64,000 nucleotides of DNA, taken from NCBI RefSeq assembly GCF_007829335.1, contig NZ_VIWO01000001.1:1550001-1614000 (forward strand). Reading direction: 5' to 3'. Source of the stretch: Chitinophaga polysaccharea. Its GTDB lineage: Bacteria; Bacteroidota; Bacteroidia; Chitinophagales; Chitinophagaceae. The translations under genes were made by a program, and so were the position numbers. Below are positions 8,033 to 17,410 of the stretch, one piece after another; within the stretch, counting starts at the first letter, position 1, and each line of letters starts with the position of its first letter. Below the pieces are notes generated by a model. That model was not told the origin of the DNA and did no database searches. It was given only the letters and a program-made list of their open reading frames with translations.

Positions 8033-10504
8033 ATGAAGTATACCCGCCCATTTGTTTTATACCTGTTATGCTGGCTACTTTCATTCAGCGATAGTTATGC
8101 GCAGTCGTGGGTACGCATCAATCAGCTGGGCTATCTGCCCGGCGGCGTGAAGAATGCGGTATGGGGAACGAAAGCCGACCAGGCGCCTTCGCAATTTCAA
8201 CTCAGGGAAGCAACCACCCATAAAATTGTTTTTACAGGGAAAGCCAGTAAGCCGTTTGGCGCCTATGGCCCTTTTACCCAAACATGCCGGTTGGATTTCG
8301 GCGCCTTTAAAGGCCCCGGTAGCTATTATCTCGAGGCGGGTACCGCCGTTTCTCCCGTTTTTCGTATAGCCGATAATGTATATGCCAGCACGGCCGATTT
8401 CCTGTTGCGCTACATGCGACAGCAACGAAGCGGCTTCAATCCTTTCCTGAAGGATTCCTGCCATACCCACGACGGCTATACGATGTACGGCCCTATGCCC
8501 GACAGCACCCATATAGATGTGGTAGGTGGTTGGCATGATGCCAGCGACTACCTCCAGTATGTAACTACTTCTGCTAACGCCACCCTTCACCTGCTGATGG
8601 CTTATCGCGATTTTCCACAGGTATTTGGAGATAAATATGCAGCCAATGGCCTCCCGGGAGCGAATCACGTGAAAGATGTGCTGGATGAGGCCCGGTGGGG
8701 ACTCGACTGGCTCCTGAAAATGCATCCGCAGGAAAATTATATGTTTAACCAGGTAGCCGATGACCGCGATCACCATGGCATGCGCCTGCCCGCCGAAGAT
8801 GATTTCTACGGAAAAGGCTTTGAGCGACCAGTTTATTTTTGTTCGGGAAAGCCCCAGGGACTGGGTAAATACAAGAACAAGACAACTGGTGTGGCTTCTA
8901 CCGCCGGTAAGTTTTCCAGCGCCTTTTCGCTGGGATACGCCCTCTTGAAAGATGCCGACCCTGCCTATGCCCAATTGCTGAAAACAAGGGCGTTGTCGGC
9001 GTGGCAAATGGGGCGGCAACAACCGGGTGTTTGTCAAACTGCTTCCGTGCTATCTCCTTACATCTATGCGGAGGACAACTGGACCGACGACATGGAGCTG
9101 GCGGCTGCAGCCTTATACAACACAACCAGCGATACCGCCTATCAGCATGCTGCCTGGGATTATGCCCAACAGGAAAAGGTAACTCCCTGGCTGGGAGCGG
9201 ATACTGCCAATCACTACCAATGGTATCCGTTTATTAACCTGGGGCATTATGCCCTGGCCACTCATAGTAAAGGAACTACCCGGCAACAGCTGATTCAGTA
9301 TTATAAAACCGGCATCGAAAGCGTGTGGAAATGCGCCAGGCAAAATGCTTTCTACCGCGGCATTCCATTTATCTGGTGCAGCAACAACCTTACTACCGCT
9401 TTTGCTATTCAATGCTACTGGTACCGGCAACTCTCCGGCGATGCTGCTTTTTCCGCGCTGGAACAGGCCAATACTGACTGGCTGCTGGGATGTAATCCCT
9501 GGGGTACCAGCATGATTGGAGGGTTACCCGCCGGTGGCGATACACCGGAAGACCCGCACTCGTCTTTTTCAGTTGTTGGCCATTACCGGGTAGACGGTGG
9601 CCTTGTGGATGGGCCTGTTTATACCAATATCTACAAAAACCTGATCGGCATCAAACTATCAAAACCAGATGAATATGCGGCCTTCCAGAGCAACCTGGCC
9701 GTGTACCATGATGATGCAGGCGATTATAGCACCAACGAACCTACTATGGACGGTACCGCTTCCCTGGTGTACCTGTTGGCCGCCAAAGCCAGCGAAGGCG
9801 CCGGAAAGCGGCAATATGACCATGGTGGTATTATACGGGGCGATAGCTCCAGGAAGCAGCTGGTACTCGTGTTTACCGGCGATGAATTTGCCGACGGCGG
9901 AACGGCTATACGCAACACCTTGCGTCAGCAGAAAGTGCCGGGCGCTTTTTTCTTCACCGGAAAATTTTACCGGAATCCATCTATGCAAACACTCATTCAA
10001 CAGCTGAAAGCCGATGGGCACTACCTTGGCGGGCACGGCGATCAGCACTTATTGTACTGCGACTGGCAACAACGGGATAGCTTACTGGTGACGAAAACAC
10101 AGTTCGTGGATGACCTTTCCGCCAATTACGCGGCCATAAAAAAGGTGGGAATAACTACTGCTCCCTGGTTCCTGCCGGCCTTCGAATGGTATAACGACAG
10201 TATTGCCGCCTGGGCGTCGGCAGCAGGTTTGCAGCTGGTCAATTTCACCCCGGGTACCGGGTCTAATGCGGATTATACTTACCCGGAGATGGGGAAAAAA
10301 TATCGCTCTTCTGAAGAAATTTATCGATCGGTGTTACAGTATGAAAGTAGCCACGCTGGAGGATTAAACGGTTTTTTATTATTGCTGCATATAGGGACCG
10401 ATCCAAGGCGGTCAGATAAATTTTACAACAAACTTCCTGCTCTCATTGTTGCATTGAAAAGCAAGGGCTATCATTTTGCTACCCTTGCTGAGGTGTTGAA
10501 ATAA
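8033..10504 (+). CDS. Glycoside hydrolase family 9 fused to CE4-like polysaccharide deacetylase
   Basis: An 823-residue secreted enzyme. The signal peptide is about 1-23 (VLYLLCWLLSFSDSYAQS). An N-terminal Ig-like CelD_N domain (WVRINQLGYLPGG) spans about 24-115, and the GH9 (alpha/alpha)6 barrel about 120-600. GGWHDASDY contains the base aspartates (D169, D172); DYSTNE places the catalytic acid at about E569. A NodB-type domain occupies about 610-823, with FTGDEFADGG (D617 region) and HGDQH (H668, H672) as metal-binding motifs. GH9 covers endo-beta-1,4-glucanases, beta-glucosidases and exo-beta-glucosaminidases. A deacetylase partner points to an acetylated glycan such as chitin/chitosan oligomers, or an acetylated beta-glucan or xylan. 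It heads a SusC/SusD pair. ATG 8033 is chosen because a terminator lies in the upstream extension. Substrate is inferred. Confidence 0.87.
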   Translation: MKYTRPFVLYLLCWLLSFSDSYAQSWVRINQLGYLPGGVKNAVWGTKADQAPSQFQLREATTHKIVFTGKASKPFGAYGPFTQTCRLDFGAFKGPGSYYLEAGTAVSPVFRIADNVYASTADFLLRYMRQQRSGFNPFLKDSCHTHDGYTMYGPMPDSTHIDVVGGWHDASDYLQYVTTSANATLHLLMAYRDFPQVFGDKYAANGLPGANHVKDVLDEARWGLDWLLKMHPQENYMFNQVADDRDHHGMRLPAEDDFYGKGFERPVYFCSGKPQGLGKYKNKTTGVASTAGKFSSAFSLGYALLKDADPAYAQLLKTRALSAWQMGRQQPGVCQTASVLSPYIYAEDNWTDDMELAAAALYNTTSDTAYQHAAWDYAQQEKVTPWLGADTANHYQWYPFINLGHYALATHSKGTTRQQLIQYYKTGIESVWKCARQNAFYRGIPFIWCSNNLTTAFAIQCYWYRQLSGDAAFSALEQANTDWLLGCNPWGTSMIGGLPAGGDTPEDPHSSFSVVGHYRVDGGLVDGPVYTNIYKNLIGIKLSKPDEYAAFQSNLAVYHDDAGDYSTNEPTMDGTASLVYLLAAKASEGAGKRQYDHGGIIRGDSSRKQLVLVFTGDEFADGGTAIRNTLRQQKVPGAFFFTGKFYRNPSMQTLIQQLKADGHYLGGHGDQHLLYCDWQQRDSLLVTKTQFVDDLSANYAAIKKVGITTAPWFLPAFEWYNDSIAAWASAAGLQLVNFTPGTGSNADYTYPEMGKKYRSSEEIYRSVLQYESSHAGGLNGFLLLLHIGTDPRRSDKFYNKLPALIVALKSKGYHFATLAEVLK

Positions 10505-10661
10505 TGACGAAACGAAACATTGCCAGCCAGCAAATTATCAACCGCGGCTATGGTAAAGATCACCTGTTACGGAAATTGTCTTCACATCGCATCCAATTGC
10601 CTGTTATTCCCGCAATCCTGTTGTGTGTATCAACCATTCATAAATCTGCTAAAATTTTTCT

Positions 10662-13600
10662 ATGAACACGTTTCTATTAATGAAAGTGGCGAAAGGCCGG
10701 TTCCTGTTGCTGTGCCTGGCTATTAATTTCCTGGCTGCCGCCGCATGGGGGCAGGTAAAAATTTCCGGCCAGGTAACAGATGATCAGCATACCCCGCTAC
10801 CCGGTATCACGGTAGTAGTGAAAAACACCCAGCAGGGCGCCCAAACAAACCCAGATGGCCGGTATACCATTAATGCTAACCTGAAACCAGGTAATTACAC
10901 GCTTGTTTTTTCCGGTATTGGATTTACGCCCCGCGAAAGTGTGTTGGTCATTGTAGAAGGTACTACGGCCTATACGCAAAACATACAGCTGGTTACCTCT
11001 GTATCCAAGCTGGACGAGGTAGTAGTAACCGGTACTTCTGAAGGTACTACCCGCCGTCAACTGGGCAACTACATCAGCACAGTGAAAGCGGATGAAATCA
11101 ACAAAGGCGGCACCGGAAATGTGCTGGCCGCATTACAGGGTAAAACCGCCGGCGCACAGATCTCTCAAAACTCCGGTGATCCATCCGGGGGCATCTCTGT
11201 AAAACTACGTGGTATTAGTACCATATCAGGATCTACGGAACCGCTCTACATCGTGGATGGGGTAATTATCGACAACTCCACCACCCGCGTTACCAACGCT
11301 GATCCCAGTTACGGCAACGGGTCTACAGGAGATAACTTCGTAGGTAGCGTAGGGCAAAACCGTATGGCGGATATCAACCCTGCCGATATAGAAAGGATAG
11401 AAGTGCTGAACGGCGCTGCTGCAGCAGCCATCTATGGCTCCCGCGCGAATGCCGGTGTAGTGCAGATATTTACCAAAAGAGGGAGTGCCGGCGTGCCGGT
11501 AATAAATTTCTCTACCACTTTTTCCGTTAACCAGCTCCGGAAGAAACTGGATGTAAACCAGGCGCCTACTAAGTTTGGTGGCTCGCCCAACGATTCTACA
11601 CAAAATATCCTCACGCCTGCCGTAGTCAGTACCACACCGGTACAACGCTACGATTACCAGGACTTTATTTTCCGCACCGGCGTAGGAACGGATAATAATA
11701 TTTCTGTGGCTGGTGGTAAAGACAAAACAAAATATTATGCATCCGCCAGTTATCTCTATAACCAGGGTATCATCAGGAATACAGATTTCAGCCGGTACAG
11801 CTTCCGCGTCAATCTCGACCAGGAGATCAACAGCTGGATCAGCTTTAACGCCAGCCTGAACTATGTGTACAGCAAGTCGAATGAAAAGCCCGATGGGAAT
11901 ACTTTCTATTCACCTATGAACTCCGTCACTATTATCGGTAACTATTACGATATCCAACAGCGAAACGCATTTGGCCAGTTGTTGAAGGTAGGGGAAAGAG
12001 GACGCGTAAACCCTGTTTCCGTTATTGAGGATTTCAAACAACAGCAACATGTAGGAAGGGTTATTGCCGGCGCGGGGATTAAACTGCGGCCTATCAAGAA
12101 CCTCACGGTCGACTATCGCATGGGTATCGACAACTATAACCAGGAAGGTACTACGTTTATGCCAGCCTTTGCCTACAACGTAAGCCCGGGGTTTTACGGG
12201 GGAGGACCTAATCTCGATCCAAGCCAGAATGGTTATGCCAGTGCAGGTAACAACAATTCCTTCATGATTAATCATGATGTAAATGCCACCTATAACTGGG
12301 ATATCAGCGACAAACTAACCTCTGTGACCCAACTGGGATATTCCCTGCAGTACCAGCGTATGCACTATACCTTGGAGCAGGGTAGAGGATTACCTCCTTT
12401 TGTACAAACATCCGACAGGGCTACTACCATTATTCCTGGTGCTGACCAGCGAACAGAGGTATCTATCTCCGGTGAGTTTATCCAGCAGAATTTTAAATAC
12501 CGGAACCAGCTGTTTCTTACCGGTGCGCTCCGTTTGGATGGCTCTTCCGTTTTTGGTGTTAATGAAAGAAACCAGCTCTACTCAAAACTGAGTGGTAGCT
12601 ACGTGTTGTCTGGCACTGATTATTGGGAAAGATCCGGGCTCAGCAAATGGTGGACGCTCTTTAAACTGCGTGCTGCCTATGGCGAATCCGGTAATCTGAC
12701 CGGTATTCCTGCTTACGGCCGCTATAATACCTACCAGGCTACCGCGTTCATTGGTGCGTCTGCATTCCAATCGCCCGCTACCTACACCAACCCGGATGTA
12801 AAGCCAGAGCGGCAGAAGGAATTGGAATTCGGTACCGATCTGTCATTTTTGAATGATCGTATATCCTTATCCGTTAACTACTATCGCAAGAAAGTAGAGG
12901 ATCTGCTGATCAGCCGCGCTATTGCACCTACCAAAGGATATTCCTTTTACCTGAGTAATGTGGGCACCCTGCAGAACAACGGGCTGGAAGTGGTGTTGAA
13001 CCTGGTGCCGGTAAAAGTGAAAGACTTTACCTGGAGCCTGACCGCGATTTATAACCATAACCGCAATAAAGCGGTAAATATTGGCCAGTCGCTGATCCTA
13101 TATAACACTGTAGGTGGTGCGCCGGTAGGTATTGCCAATGGTGAGCCCATCGGGTTTTTCTACGGTACCTTCTTTGCCCGCGATGCCAATGGTAATATCC
13201 TGAAAAACCCGGCAGGCATTCCTGTCACCGAAGCCGGTAAGCAACTTACGCCATTAACGTATACAGCAGAGCGTGACCCGGCCACCGGGCTGCCTCCTGC
13301 CACGGCGGCGGCGCTGAATACAAAAATTGGCGATCCTAACCCTAAATACACCGGTACCCTTACCAGCGATTTCCAGTATAAGAAGCTGGGATTGCATGTA
13401 CAGGTGGATGCAGTACAAGGGGTGAACGTATTTAACGCCGACTGGCGAACCCGGCAGGGCGTAGATAATGGTAAGATCGCCGAAATGGAAGACCGGGGCC
13501 AGCTGCCACGTGGCTTTATTGCCGGTAACTACAATATCCAGGAATGGAGAATAGATGATGGATCGTTCGTAAAACTACGTGAACTGTCATTGAGTTATAG

Positions 13601-13793
13601 CGTGGGTAAACTGAAAGGTATCAGCGACCTGACAGTGAGCCTAGGCGGCAGAAATTTAATCTCCTGGGATCATTACAAAGGATACGACCCGGAATTGAAC
13701 GCAGCAGGACAAAGTTCTGTACTGCGTGGTATCGACTTCGGTGCGGTACCTATTCCCCGGAGCTATAACCTGTCTGTTCGCCTTAAATTATAA
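10662..13793 (+). CDS. SusC/RagA-type TonB-dependent outer-membrane transporter
   Basis: A 1043-residue outer-membrane protein. Signal peptide in the first ~30 residues (RFLLLCLAINFLAAAAWGQ); a second possible start is the Met at codon 7. A carboxypeptidase-D-like beta-sandwich (KISGQVTDDQHTPLPGITVV) is followed by the SusC TonB-box-like strand DEVVVTGTSEG, a plug domain (about 125-240, with LRGISTISGS and IERIEVLNGAAAAAIYGSRA) and a 22-strand barrel ending in SVRLKL. SusC proteins import glycans in complex with the SusD lipoprotein encoded 20 bp downstream. The GH9-CE4 gene lies 157 bp upstream, so the three probably act on one glycan. No STN signalling domain, unlike the transporter at 47504. 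Confidence 0.95.
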   Translation: MNTFLLMKVAKGRFLLLCLAINFLAAAAWGQVKISGQVTDDQHTPLPGITVVVKNTQQGAQTNPDGRYTINANLKPGNYTLVFSGIGFTPRESVLVIVEGTTAYTQNIQLVTSVSKLDEVVVTGTSEGTTRRQLGNYISTVKADEINKGGTGNVLAALQGKTAGAQISQNSGDPSGGISVKLRGISTISGSTEPLYIVDGVIIDNSTTRVTNADPSYGNGSTGDNFVGSVGQNRMADINPADIERIEVLNGAAAAAIYGSRANAGVVQIFTKRGSAGVPVINFSTTFSVNQLRKKLDVNQAPTKFGGSPNDSTQNILTPAVVSTTPVQRYDYQDFIFRTGVGTDNNISVAGGKDKTKYYASASYLYNQGIIRNTDFSRYSFRVNLDQEINSWISFNASLNYVYSKSNEKPDGNTFYSPMNSVTIIGNYYDIQQRNAFGQLLKVGERGRVNPVSVIEDFKQQQHVGRVIAGAGIKLRPIKNLTVDYRMGIDNYNQEGTTFMPAFAYNVSPGFYGGGPNLDPSQNGYASAGNNNSFMINHDVNATYNWDISDKLTSVTQLGYSLQYQRMHYTLEQGRGLPPFVQTSDRATTIIPGADQRTEVSISGEFIQQNFKYRNQLFLTGALRLDGSSVFGVNERNQLYSKLSGSYVLSGTDYWERSGLSKWWTLFKLRAAYGESGNLTGIPAYGRYNTYQATAFIGASAFQSPATYTNPDVKPERQKELEFGTDLSFLNDRISLSVNYYRKKVEDLLISRAIAPTKGYSFYLSNVGTLQNNGLEVVLNLVPVKVKDFTWSLTAIYNHNRNKAVNIGQSLILYNTVGGAPVGIANGEPIGFFYGTFFARDANGNILKNPAGIPVTEAGKQLTPLTYTAERDPATGLPPATAAALNTKIGDPNPKYTGTLTSDFQYKKLGLHVQVDAVQGVNVFNADWRTRQGVDNGKIAEMEDRGQLPRGFIAGNYNIQEWRIDDGSFVKLRELSLSYSVGKLKGISDLTVSLGGRNLISWDHYKGYDPELNAAGQSSVLRGIDFGAVPIPRSYNLSVRLKL

Positions 13794-13813
13794 ACCACTT
13801 TAAAAGATCCATC

Positions 13814-15121
13814 ATGAAACGATATATCAAACAATGCTTGCTAGGTGTGGTAGCCATTAGTTTTATCACTGCCTGTAAGAAAGATTACCAGGACCCATCA
13901 GGACCATCGTCAGAACAGGCTTACAGTACGCCTAATGCTTTAGCCAATGCGGCCGTAGGACTGCAGGCCTGGTACGAAAAAGACCGGATTGGGATATTAT
14001 ATACCAGCGTGGCTTCCGGCAGTTTACTCACCGGGGAAACCTTTGTTACCAACCCGGGTAATACCGATGAAGCGCAAATAGGCGCCGGCGGCGTGAAGAT
14101 TCTTAATACCAATGCAATCGTTACCGGCTTGTGGTCGGTGAGCAATAAGATCCGTTATGAAGCCGATAGCATCATGCGCCGCACTAATACTATTGTTACC
14201 GATAAAGGATATGCCAGCGGTATCATTGCTTATGCTTCTATTTTTAAAGCACTGGCAATCGGCGTACAGGCCAGCTTTTGGGAGCAGGTGCCGGCGGGAA
14301 GCAGTACCCCCGGATCTACTACCAATAATGTAAGTTTTATTACGGGGCAGCAGGGATTTGCCCTCGCAGCATCTACGTTGGATAATGCAATTACCGCAGT
14401 AACGGCAACGCCTATAGGCAGTAATTTCCTGGTGAATGTACCTGCCAGTGTGGATGTTGTAAATACGTTGTATGCCTTGAAGGCCAGGTATGCCTTATAT
14501 GCCGGTGATTATGCCGGCGCCCTGGCGGCAGCCAATAAAGTAGATCTTACGGTAAAGTCAGTATTGGGATTTAATCCCCAGGTTACCAACCCGATTTATA
14601 CCCTGGTAACCGCCACGAATAATATCTACAACGTGGTAGACTCTACCATGGGATTGCCGGTAGGCTTGCAGCCTAGCCTGTCAGATAAACGTGTACCGTT
14701 TTATATTGCTACCAGGACGGCAAAACCACATTTTAATATCAATGGTTTTTTCCAGACCAATGTCACCGCGGTACCTATTTATTTGCCGGGAGAAATATTA
14801 TTGATAAAGGCAGAATGTTATGCCCGTCAGCATGATGTGCCCAACGGGTTGTTGCAGTTGAATAAAGTAGTGACTAAAACGCCCGCTGCTGATCCTTTTG
14901 GCGTAGGAGCTGCCCTGCCGCCGGCTGTAGCTGCTTCAGAGCAGGACCTGCTCACCCTGATTTTTCAGCATCGCCGGATAGAATTGTTTATGGGCGCGCA
15001 AGAACTGGAAGATAGCCGTCGCTTTGGCAGGCCTGTAGCCGAAAGAAAGAGGAATTTCTTCCCGTATCCGTTTGTAGAACGGAATGATAATCCCAATACC
15101 CCGCAGGATCCTGCATTTTAA
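13814..15121 (+). CDS. SusD/RagB-type surface glycan-binding lipoprotein
   Basis: A 435-residue lipoprotein with lipobox FITACKK (Cys about 21). SusD features are the N-terminal TPR-like helical part (ANAAVGLQAWYEKDRIG; ASIFKALAIGVQASFWEQVP) and the C-terminal EILLIKAECYARQ and FQHRRIELFMGAQELEDSRR segments typical of SusD, ending in the usual NPNTPQDPAF-like tail. It forms the lid over the SusC barrel and binds the glycan at the cell surface. It lies 20 bp behind susC and is therefore cotranscribed. At 435 residues it is shorter than many SusD proteins (about 500). Confidence 0.92.
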   Translation: MKRYIKQCLLGVVAISFITACKKDYQDPSGPSSEQAYSTPNALANAAVGLQAWYEKDRIGILYTSVASGSLLTGETFVTNPGNTDEAQIGAGGVKILNTNAIVTGLWSVSNKIRYEADSIMRRTNTIVTDKGYASGIIAYASIFKALAIGVQASFWEQVPAGSSTPGSTTNNVSFITGQQGFALAASTLDNAITAVTATPIGSNFLVNVPASVDVVNTLYALKARYALYAGDYAGALAAANKVDLTVKSVLGFNPQVTNPIYTLVTATNNIYNVVDSTMGLPVGLQPSLSDKRVPFYIATRTAKPHFNINGFFQTNVTAVPIYLPGEILLIKAECYARQHDVPNGLLQLNKVVTKTPAADPFGVGAALPPAVAASEQDLLTLIFQHRRIELFMGAQELEDSRRFGRPVAERKRNFFPYPFVERNDNPNTPQDPAF

Positions 15122-15129
15122 TAATGGTG

Positions 15130-15165
15130 CAATGGTTGCTGCCGCCAGGCGGCAACCATTGTTTT
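15130..15165. terminator. Bidirectional intrinsic terminator
   Basis: A 14-bp stem (one G-T pair) with arms CAATGGTTGCTGCC and GGCGGCAACCATTG around a GCCA loop, then TTTT. It ends the rightward GH9/SusC/SusD unit and overlaps the stop region of the convergent leftward gene at 15164. Confidence 0.85.
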
Positions 15166-15541
15166 ATACCGGTTTCTTAAATAGATGAAGGGATGGAGTC
15201 CCGTGAAAGTAATAGTAGAAGAAGCTGCCCCCGAAATAGGCGGCCACGTCCCACCAGTCGCCGGTATAACGGGTGGAAAAATGCGGCATGATCCACTCAA
15301 ACACCACCGCCGTATAACCAGCCATGAACAATAAATAGCCCAGCGGATAAGTATAGTTGGCATTGCCTACAATAAATCTTCGGATGAAATAAAGCGACAA
15401 ATGCGCCATGACAGGTACTGCTACCAGGTCGGTCAGATGATCATTCAATACCGGGATAGGCTGATGTAAATGCCTGCACAGGTGAATAATACACCACGTT
15501 GCCCCGTACGTGATAAATAAGGGGTCAAATAATTTTTTCAT
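15164..15541 (-). CDS. Small multi-pass membrane protein (often labelled magnesium citrate secondary transporter)
   Basis: A 125-residue membrane protein starting MKKLFDPLFITYGATWC, chosen over an upstream in-frame Met because the latter overlaps the preceding gene. Three or four hydrophobic segments are visible (about 5-20, 43-60, 68-90, 105-118). The pattern LNDHLTDLVAVPVMAHLSLY and FEWIMPHFSTRYTGDWWDVA recalls a conserved Bacteroidota family whose database name is magnesium citrate secondary transporter, a name that seems poorly grounded for such a short protein. One base separates it from the small membrane gene upstream, so they form an operon. Confidence 0.7.
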   Translation of the reverse strand: MKKLFDPLFITYGATWCIIHLCRHLHQPIPVLNDHLTDLVAVPVMAHLSLYFIRRFIVGNANYTYPLGYLLFMAGYTAVVFEWIMPHFSTRYTGDWWDVAAYFGGSFFYYYFHGTPSLHLFKKPV

Positions 15542-15542
15542 C

Positions 15543-15737
15543 TCACAAAACAAACATAATAGCTCCGCCCAACAGTAATGTAACAACAAGTACCATTACG
15601 GTGAACAGGTAGAATCCACTTGTCTTCAATATTTTTATGGGTGCGCTATCGCCGGGAGCGATAGGGAATATGCTGCCTCTCAATCTTTTAAGTAAAGGCA
15701 CTTCGTCCTGTACCGGTTCGTTTGATTCGTTTTGCAT
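15543..15737 (-). CDS. Small single-pass membrane protein
   Basis: 64 residues: a polar N-terminus (MQNESNEPVQDEVPLLKRLR) and one C-terminal membrane helix (FYLFTVMVLVVTLLLGGAIM). Its stop is one base before the next start, so translation is probably coupled. The length, charge pattern and tight coupling support a real gene. Function unknown; it is likely an inner-membrane tail-anchored partner of the following protein. It is divergent from the TetR gene at 15803. Confidence 0.6.
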   Translation of the reverse strand: MQNESNEPVQDEVPLLKRLRGSIFPIAPGDSAPIKILKTSGFYLFTVMVLVVTLLLGGAIMFVL

Positions 15738-15753
15738 ATTTTTTAATTTAGAA

Positions 15754-15787
15754 CAAATGTACTAATTATTTTTAAAATCGGAGCAAA
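15754..15787 (-). promoter_or_regulatory. Predicted Bacteroidota promoter for the small membrane operon
   Basis: On the minus strand a TACATTTG element (15761-15754) matches the -7 consensus TAnnTTTG, with TTTG (15787-15784) 22 bases upstream as the -33 element. The start codon at 15737 follows at a short distance. The divergent TetR gene begins at 15803, so a regulator bound here could affect both. Confidence 0.45.
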
Positions 15788-15802
15788 CATCTAAATTTGG
15801 AT

Positions 15803-16417
15803 ATGGATACTAAAGAGCGCATTCTAAAAACGGCTTTGGAGTTATATAACAGCCAGGGGGTTAACACTATTACCAGCAGGCATATTGCCGCTAAAATGGG
15901 AATCAGCCCCGGAAATTTGCACTATCACTTTAAACATACCGACGAGATTATTAAAACGCTCTACGATCGCCTGTCGGCCGATTTTGACGTGATAGTAGCC
16001 AGTGTGGAAGCATTGGAGGAGGTAGACCTGCACATGATCCGTAGCTTTGTTACTACCTCCCTGGAGCTGGGGTATAAATACAGGTTTATATTTTTACATT
16101 TTGTGGAGATAGGATTGCGGATACCCGCGGTGAAAAAGGACTATGCGACGTTGACACAAAGACGGGAGAAGGAATTCCTGTCTATTTTTGAAAAACTGAA
16201 AGCCAGTGGCATATTCAGGGCCGATTTACCGGAAGAAGTATTGAAAGCATTTGTTACCCAGATTTTTATTGTCGGCGATTTCTGGTTATCCAACAACGAA
16301 CTGACATTAAAACTAAAGGGTAGTAAAGCTATTGCGCATTACAGCGATATATTTTCCAGTATGTTTTATCCTTATTTAACGCCGGCAGCTATGCAGCTGA
16401 CAAAGGGAAATCGATAG
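15803..16417 (+). CDS. TetR/AcrR family transcriptional regulator
   Basis: 204 residues. The N-terminal HTH is classic: TKERILKTALELYNSQG, then TITSRHIAAKMGISPGNLHY with HFKHTDEIIKTLYDRL (about 3-55). The rest is the helical ligand-binding and dimerisation domain. ATG 15803 is preferred to a TTG two codons earlier. Its divergence from the two small membrane genes suggests it may regulate them; the ligand is unknown. Aromatic-rich helices (YKYRFIFLHFVEIG) line what is probably a hydrophobic pocket, and the type resembles Bacteroidota TetR regulators with a C-terminal domain of unknown ligand. Confidence 0.88.
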   Translation: MDTKERILKTALELYNSQGVNTITSRHIAAKMGISPGNLHYHFKHTDEIIKTLYDRLSADFDVIVASVEALEEVDLHMIRSFVTTSLELGYKYRFIFLHFVEIGLRIPAVKKDYATLTQRREKEFLSIFEKLKASGIFRADLPEEVLKAFVTQIFIVGDFWLSNNELTLKLKGSKAIAHYSDIFSSMFYPYLTPAAMQLTKGNR

Positions 16418-16463
16418 CGGCACAGTTGCTGCATTTTTCACAACACCTGTGCCACCTTGGTAA

Positions 16464-17333
16464 TTATGCAAATACGGTCTTGTAATCCGTTGCAAATTGC
16501 CGGAACCCGATAGCTGGTTTACCGGTAACTTCTTGTACGGTATTGAAAACAGCCGCTGCTTCCCCTCTTGAATAGTGGGCATAATCTTCCAGTAGGCCGC
16601 CTACCTGCCATTCAGGAAATCCTGCCGCTCTTATCGCTTCTTCCATTTGAGCCGGCGCTACATCAATAAAAGTGATTGTCGTGCCCAGCACCTGTGATAG
16701 GATATCGGCCATTTCATAGTGCGTAATAGCCGCACTCCCGGTAATGTTGTAGATCTTGTTTTCGTGCCCCGGTGAGGTTAAAGCTGCTGCCGCTACGGCT
16801 GCAATATCGCGTACATCTACAGCGCTGACGGCGGCATGGCCGACTGCGGCATAGAATTTTCCCGTTTGCTGCATTACATCTTTGAAACCTAGTAGTCCCT
16901 GCATATACAGGTTGGGTCGGAGAAAAGTATAGTTGAATCCCAATGATTGGATATGTGCTTCCACCTCAGCATGGTAACGCAGGAAACGAACGGGGGAATG
17001 TTTTTCCGCAGCAAATTGCGACAGCTTCACCATATGTTTTACGCCGGCCTGATGGGCTGCATTTACAAAGTTCATTTGCAGCGATTCCGCCTGCGCTGAT
17101 GAGTTGGTAAGTAAAAATGCTGTGTCGATGCCTTGCAGGGCGTGGTGTAAGGTAGTAGGGTCGGATAAGTCGCCCGTTACAATAGTGGCTTGTGGCAGGC
17201 TTTTGAGCGCTGTATTGTTATCGCCATTACGTACCAGGGCCTTAAAAGGAGTATTGGAAGCTGCCAGTTTTTTTATCAGTTGTGTACCTACGTTGCCGGT
17301 GGCGCCGGTGATCAGGATATTTGCTTGTGTCAT
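16464..17333 (-). CDS. NmrA-like / atypical SDR NAD(P)-binding oxidoreductase
   Basis: 289 residues with the Rossmann start ILITGATGNVGTQLIKKL (GxxGxxG at about 11-17). Strand 2 ends in VRNGDNNT, which favours NADP(H) through the Arg. FLLTNSSAQAESLQ and KLSQFAAEKHSPVRFLRYHA, then FNYTFLRPNLYMQGLLGF, match atypical SDR/NmrA proteins such as quinone oxidoreductase QorB-like or YwnB-like enzymes. The catalytic YxxxK of classical SDRs is not evident. The AraC-type gene just downstream on the same strand side (17411-18229, upstream in transcription) may form an operon with it; the gap is 77 bp. Likely role: NADP-dependent reductase or redox sensor. Confidence 0.85.
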   Translation of the reverse strand: MTQANILITGATGNVGTQLIKKLAASNTPFKALVRNGDNNTALKSLPQATIVTGDLSDPTTLHHALQGIDTAFLLTNSSAQAESLQMNFVNAAHQAGVKHMVKLSQFAAEKHSPVRFLRYHAEVEAHIQSLGFNYTFLRPNLYMQGLLGFKDVMQQTGKFYAAVGHAAVSAVDVRDIAAVAAAALTSPGHENKIYNITGSAAITHYEMADILSQVLGTTITFIDVAPAQMEEAIRAAGFPEWQVGGLLEDYAHYSRGEAAAVFNTVQEVTGKPAIGFRQFATDYKTVFA

Positions 17334-17410
17334 TATTTGAACGTTTAATTGTTATTTGATGACACAAAGATGGAGATAGACGCCCGCCTGGAATTGTAAG
17401 AAAACGAAAA

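Noticed and set aside
8081..9037. Long minus-strand open frame (318 codons) opposite the GH9 domain
   Set aside because: It lies entirely inside a well-supported gene and its translation has no family pattern; a consequence of codon bias on the coding strand.
10520..10726. 68-codon plus-strand frame before the first SusC gene
   Set aside because: Overlaps the susC signal-peptide region in another frame and has no protein-like features.
16419..16453. 7-bp inverted repeat between TetR and NmrA-like genes
   Set aside because: Loop of 21 bases and only 7 pairs; possibly a weak convergent terminator but not strong enough to list.
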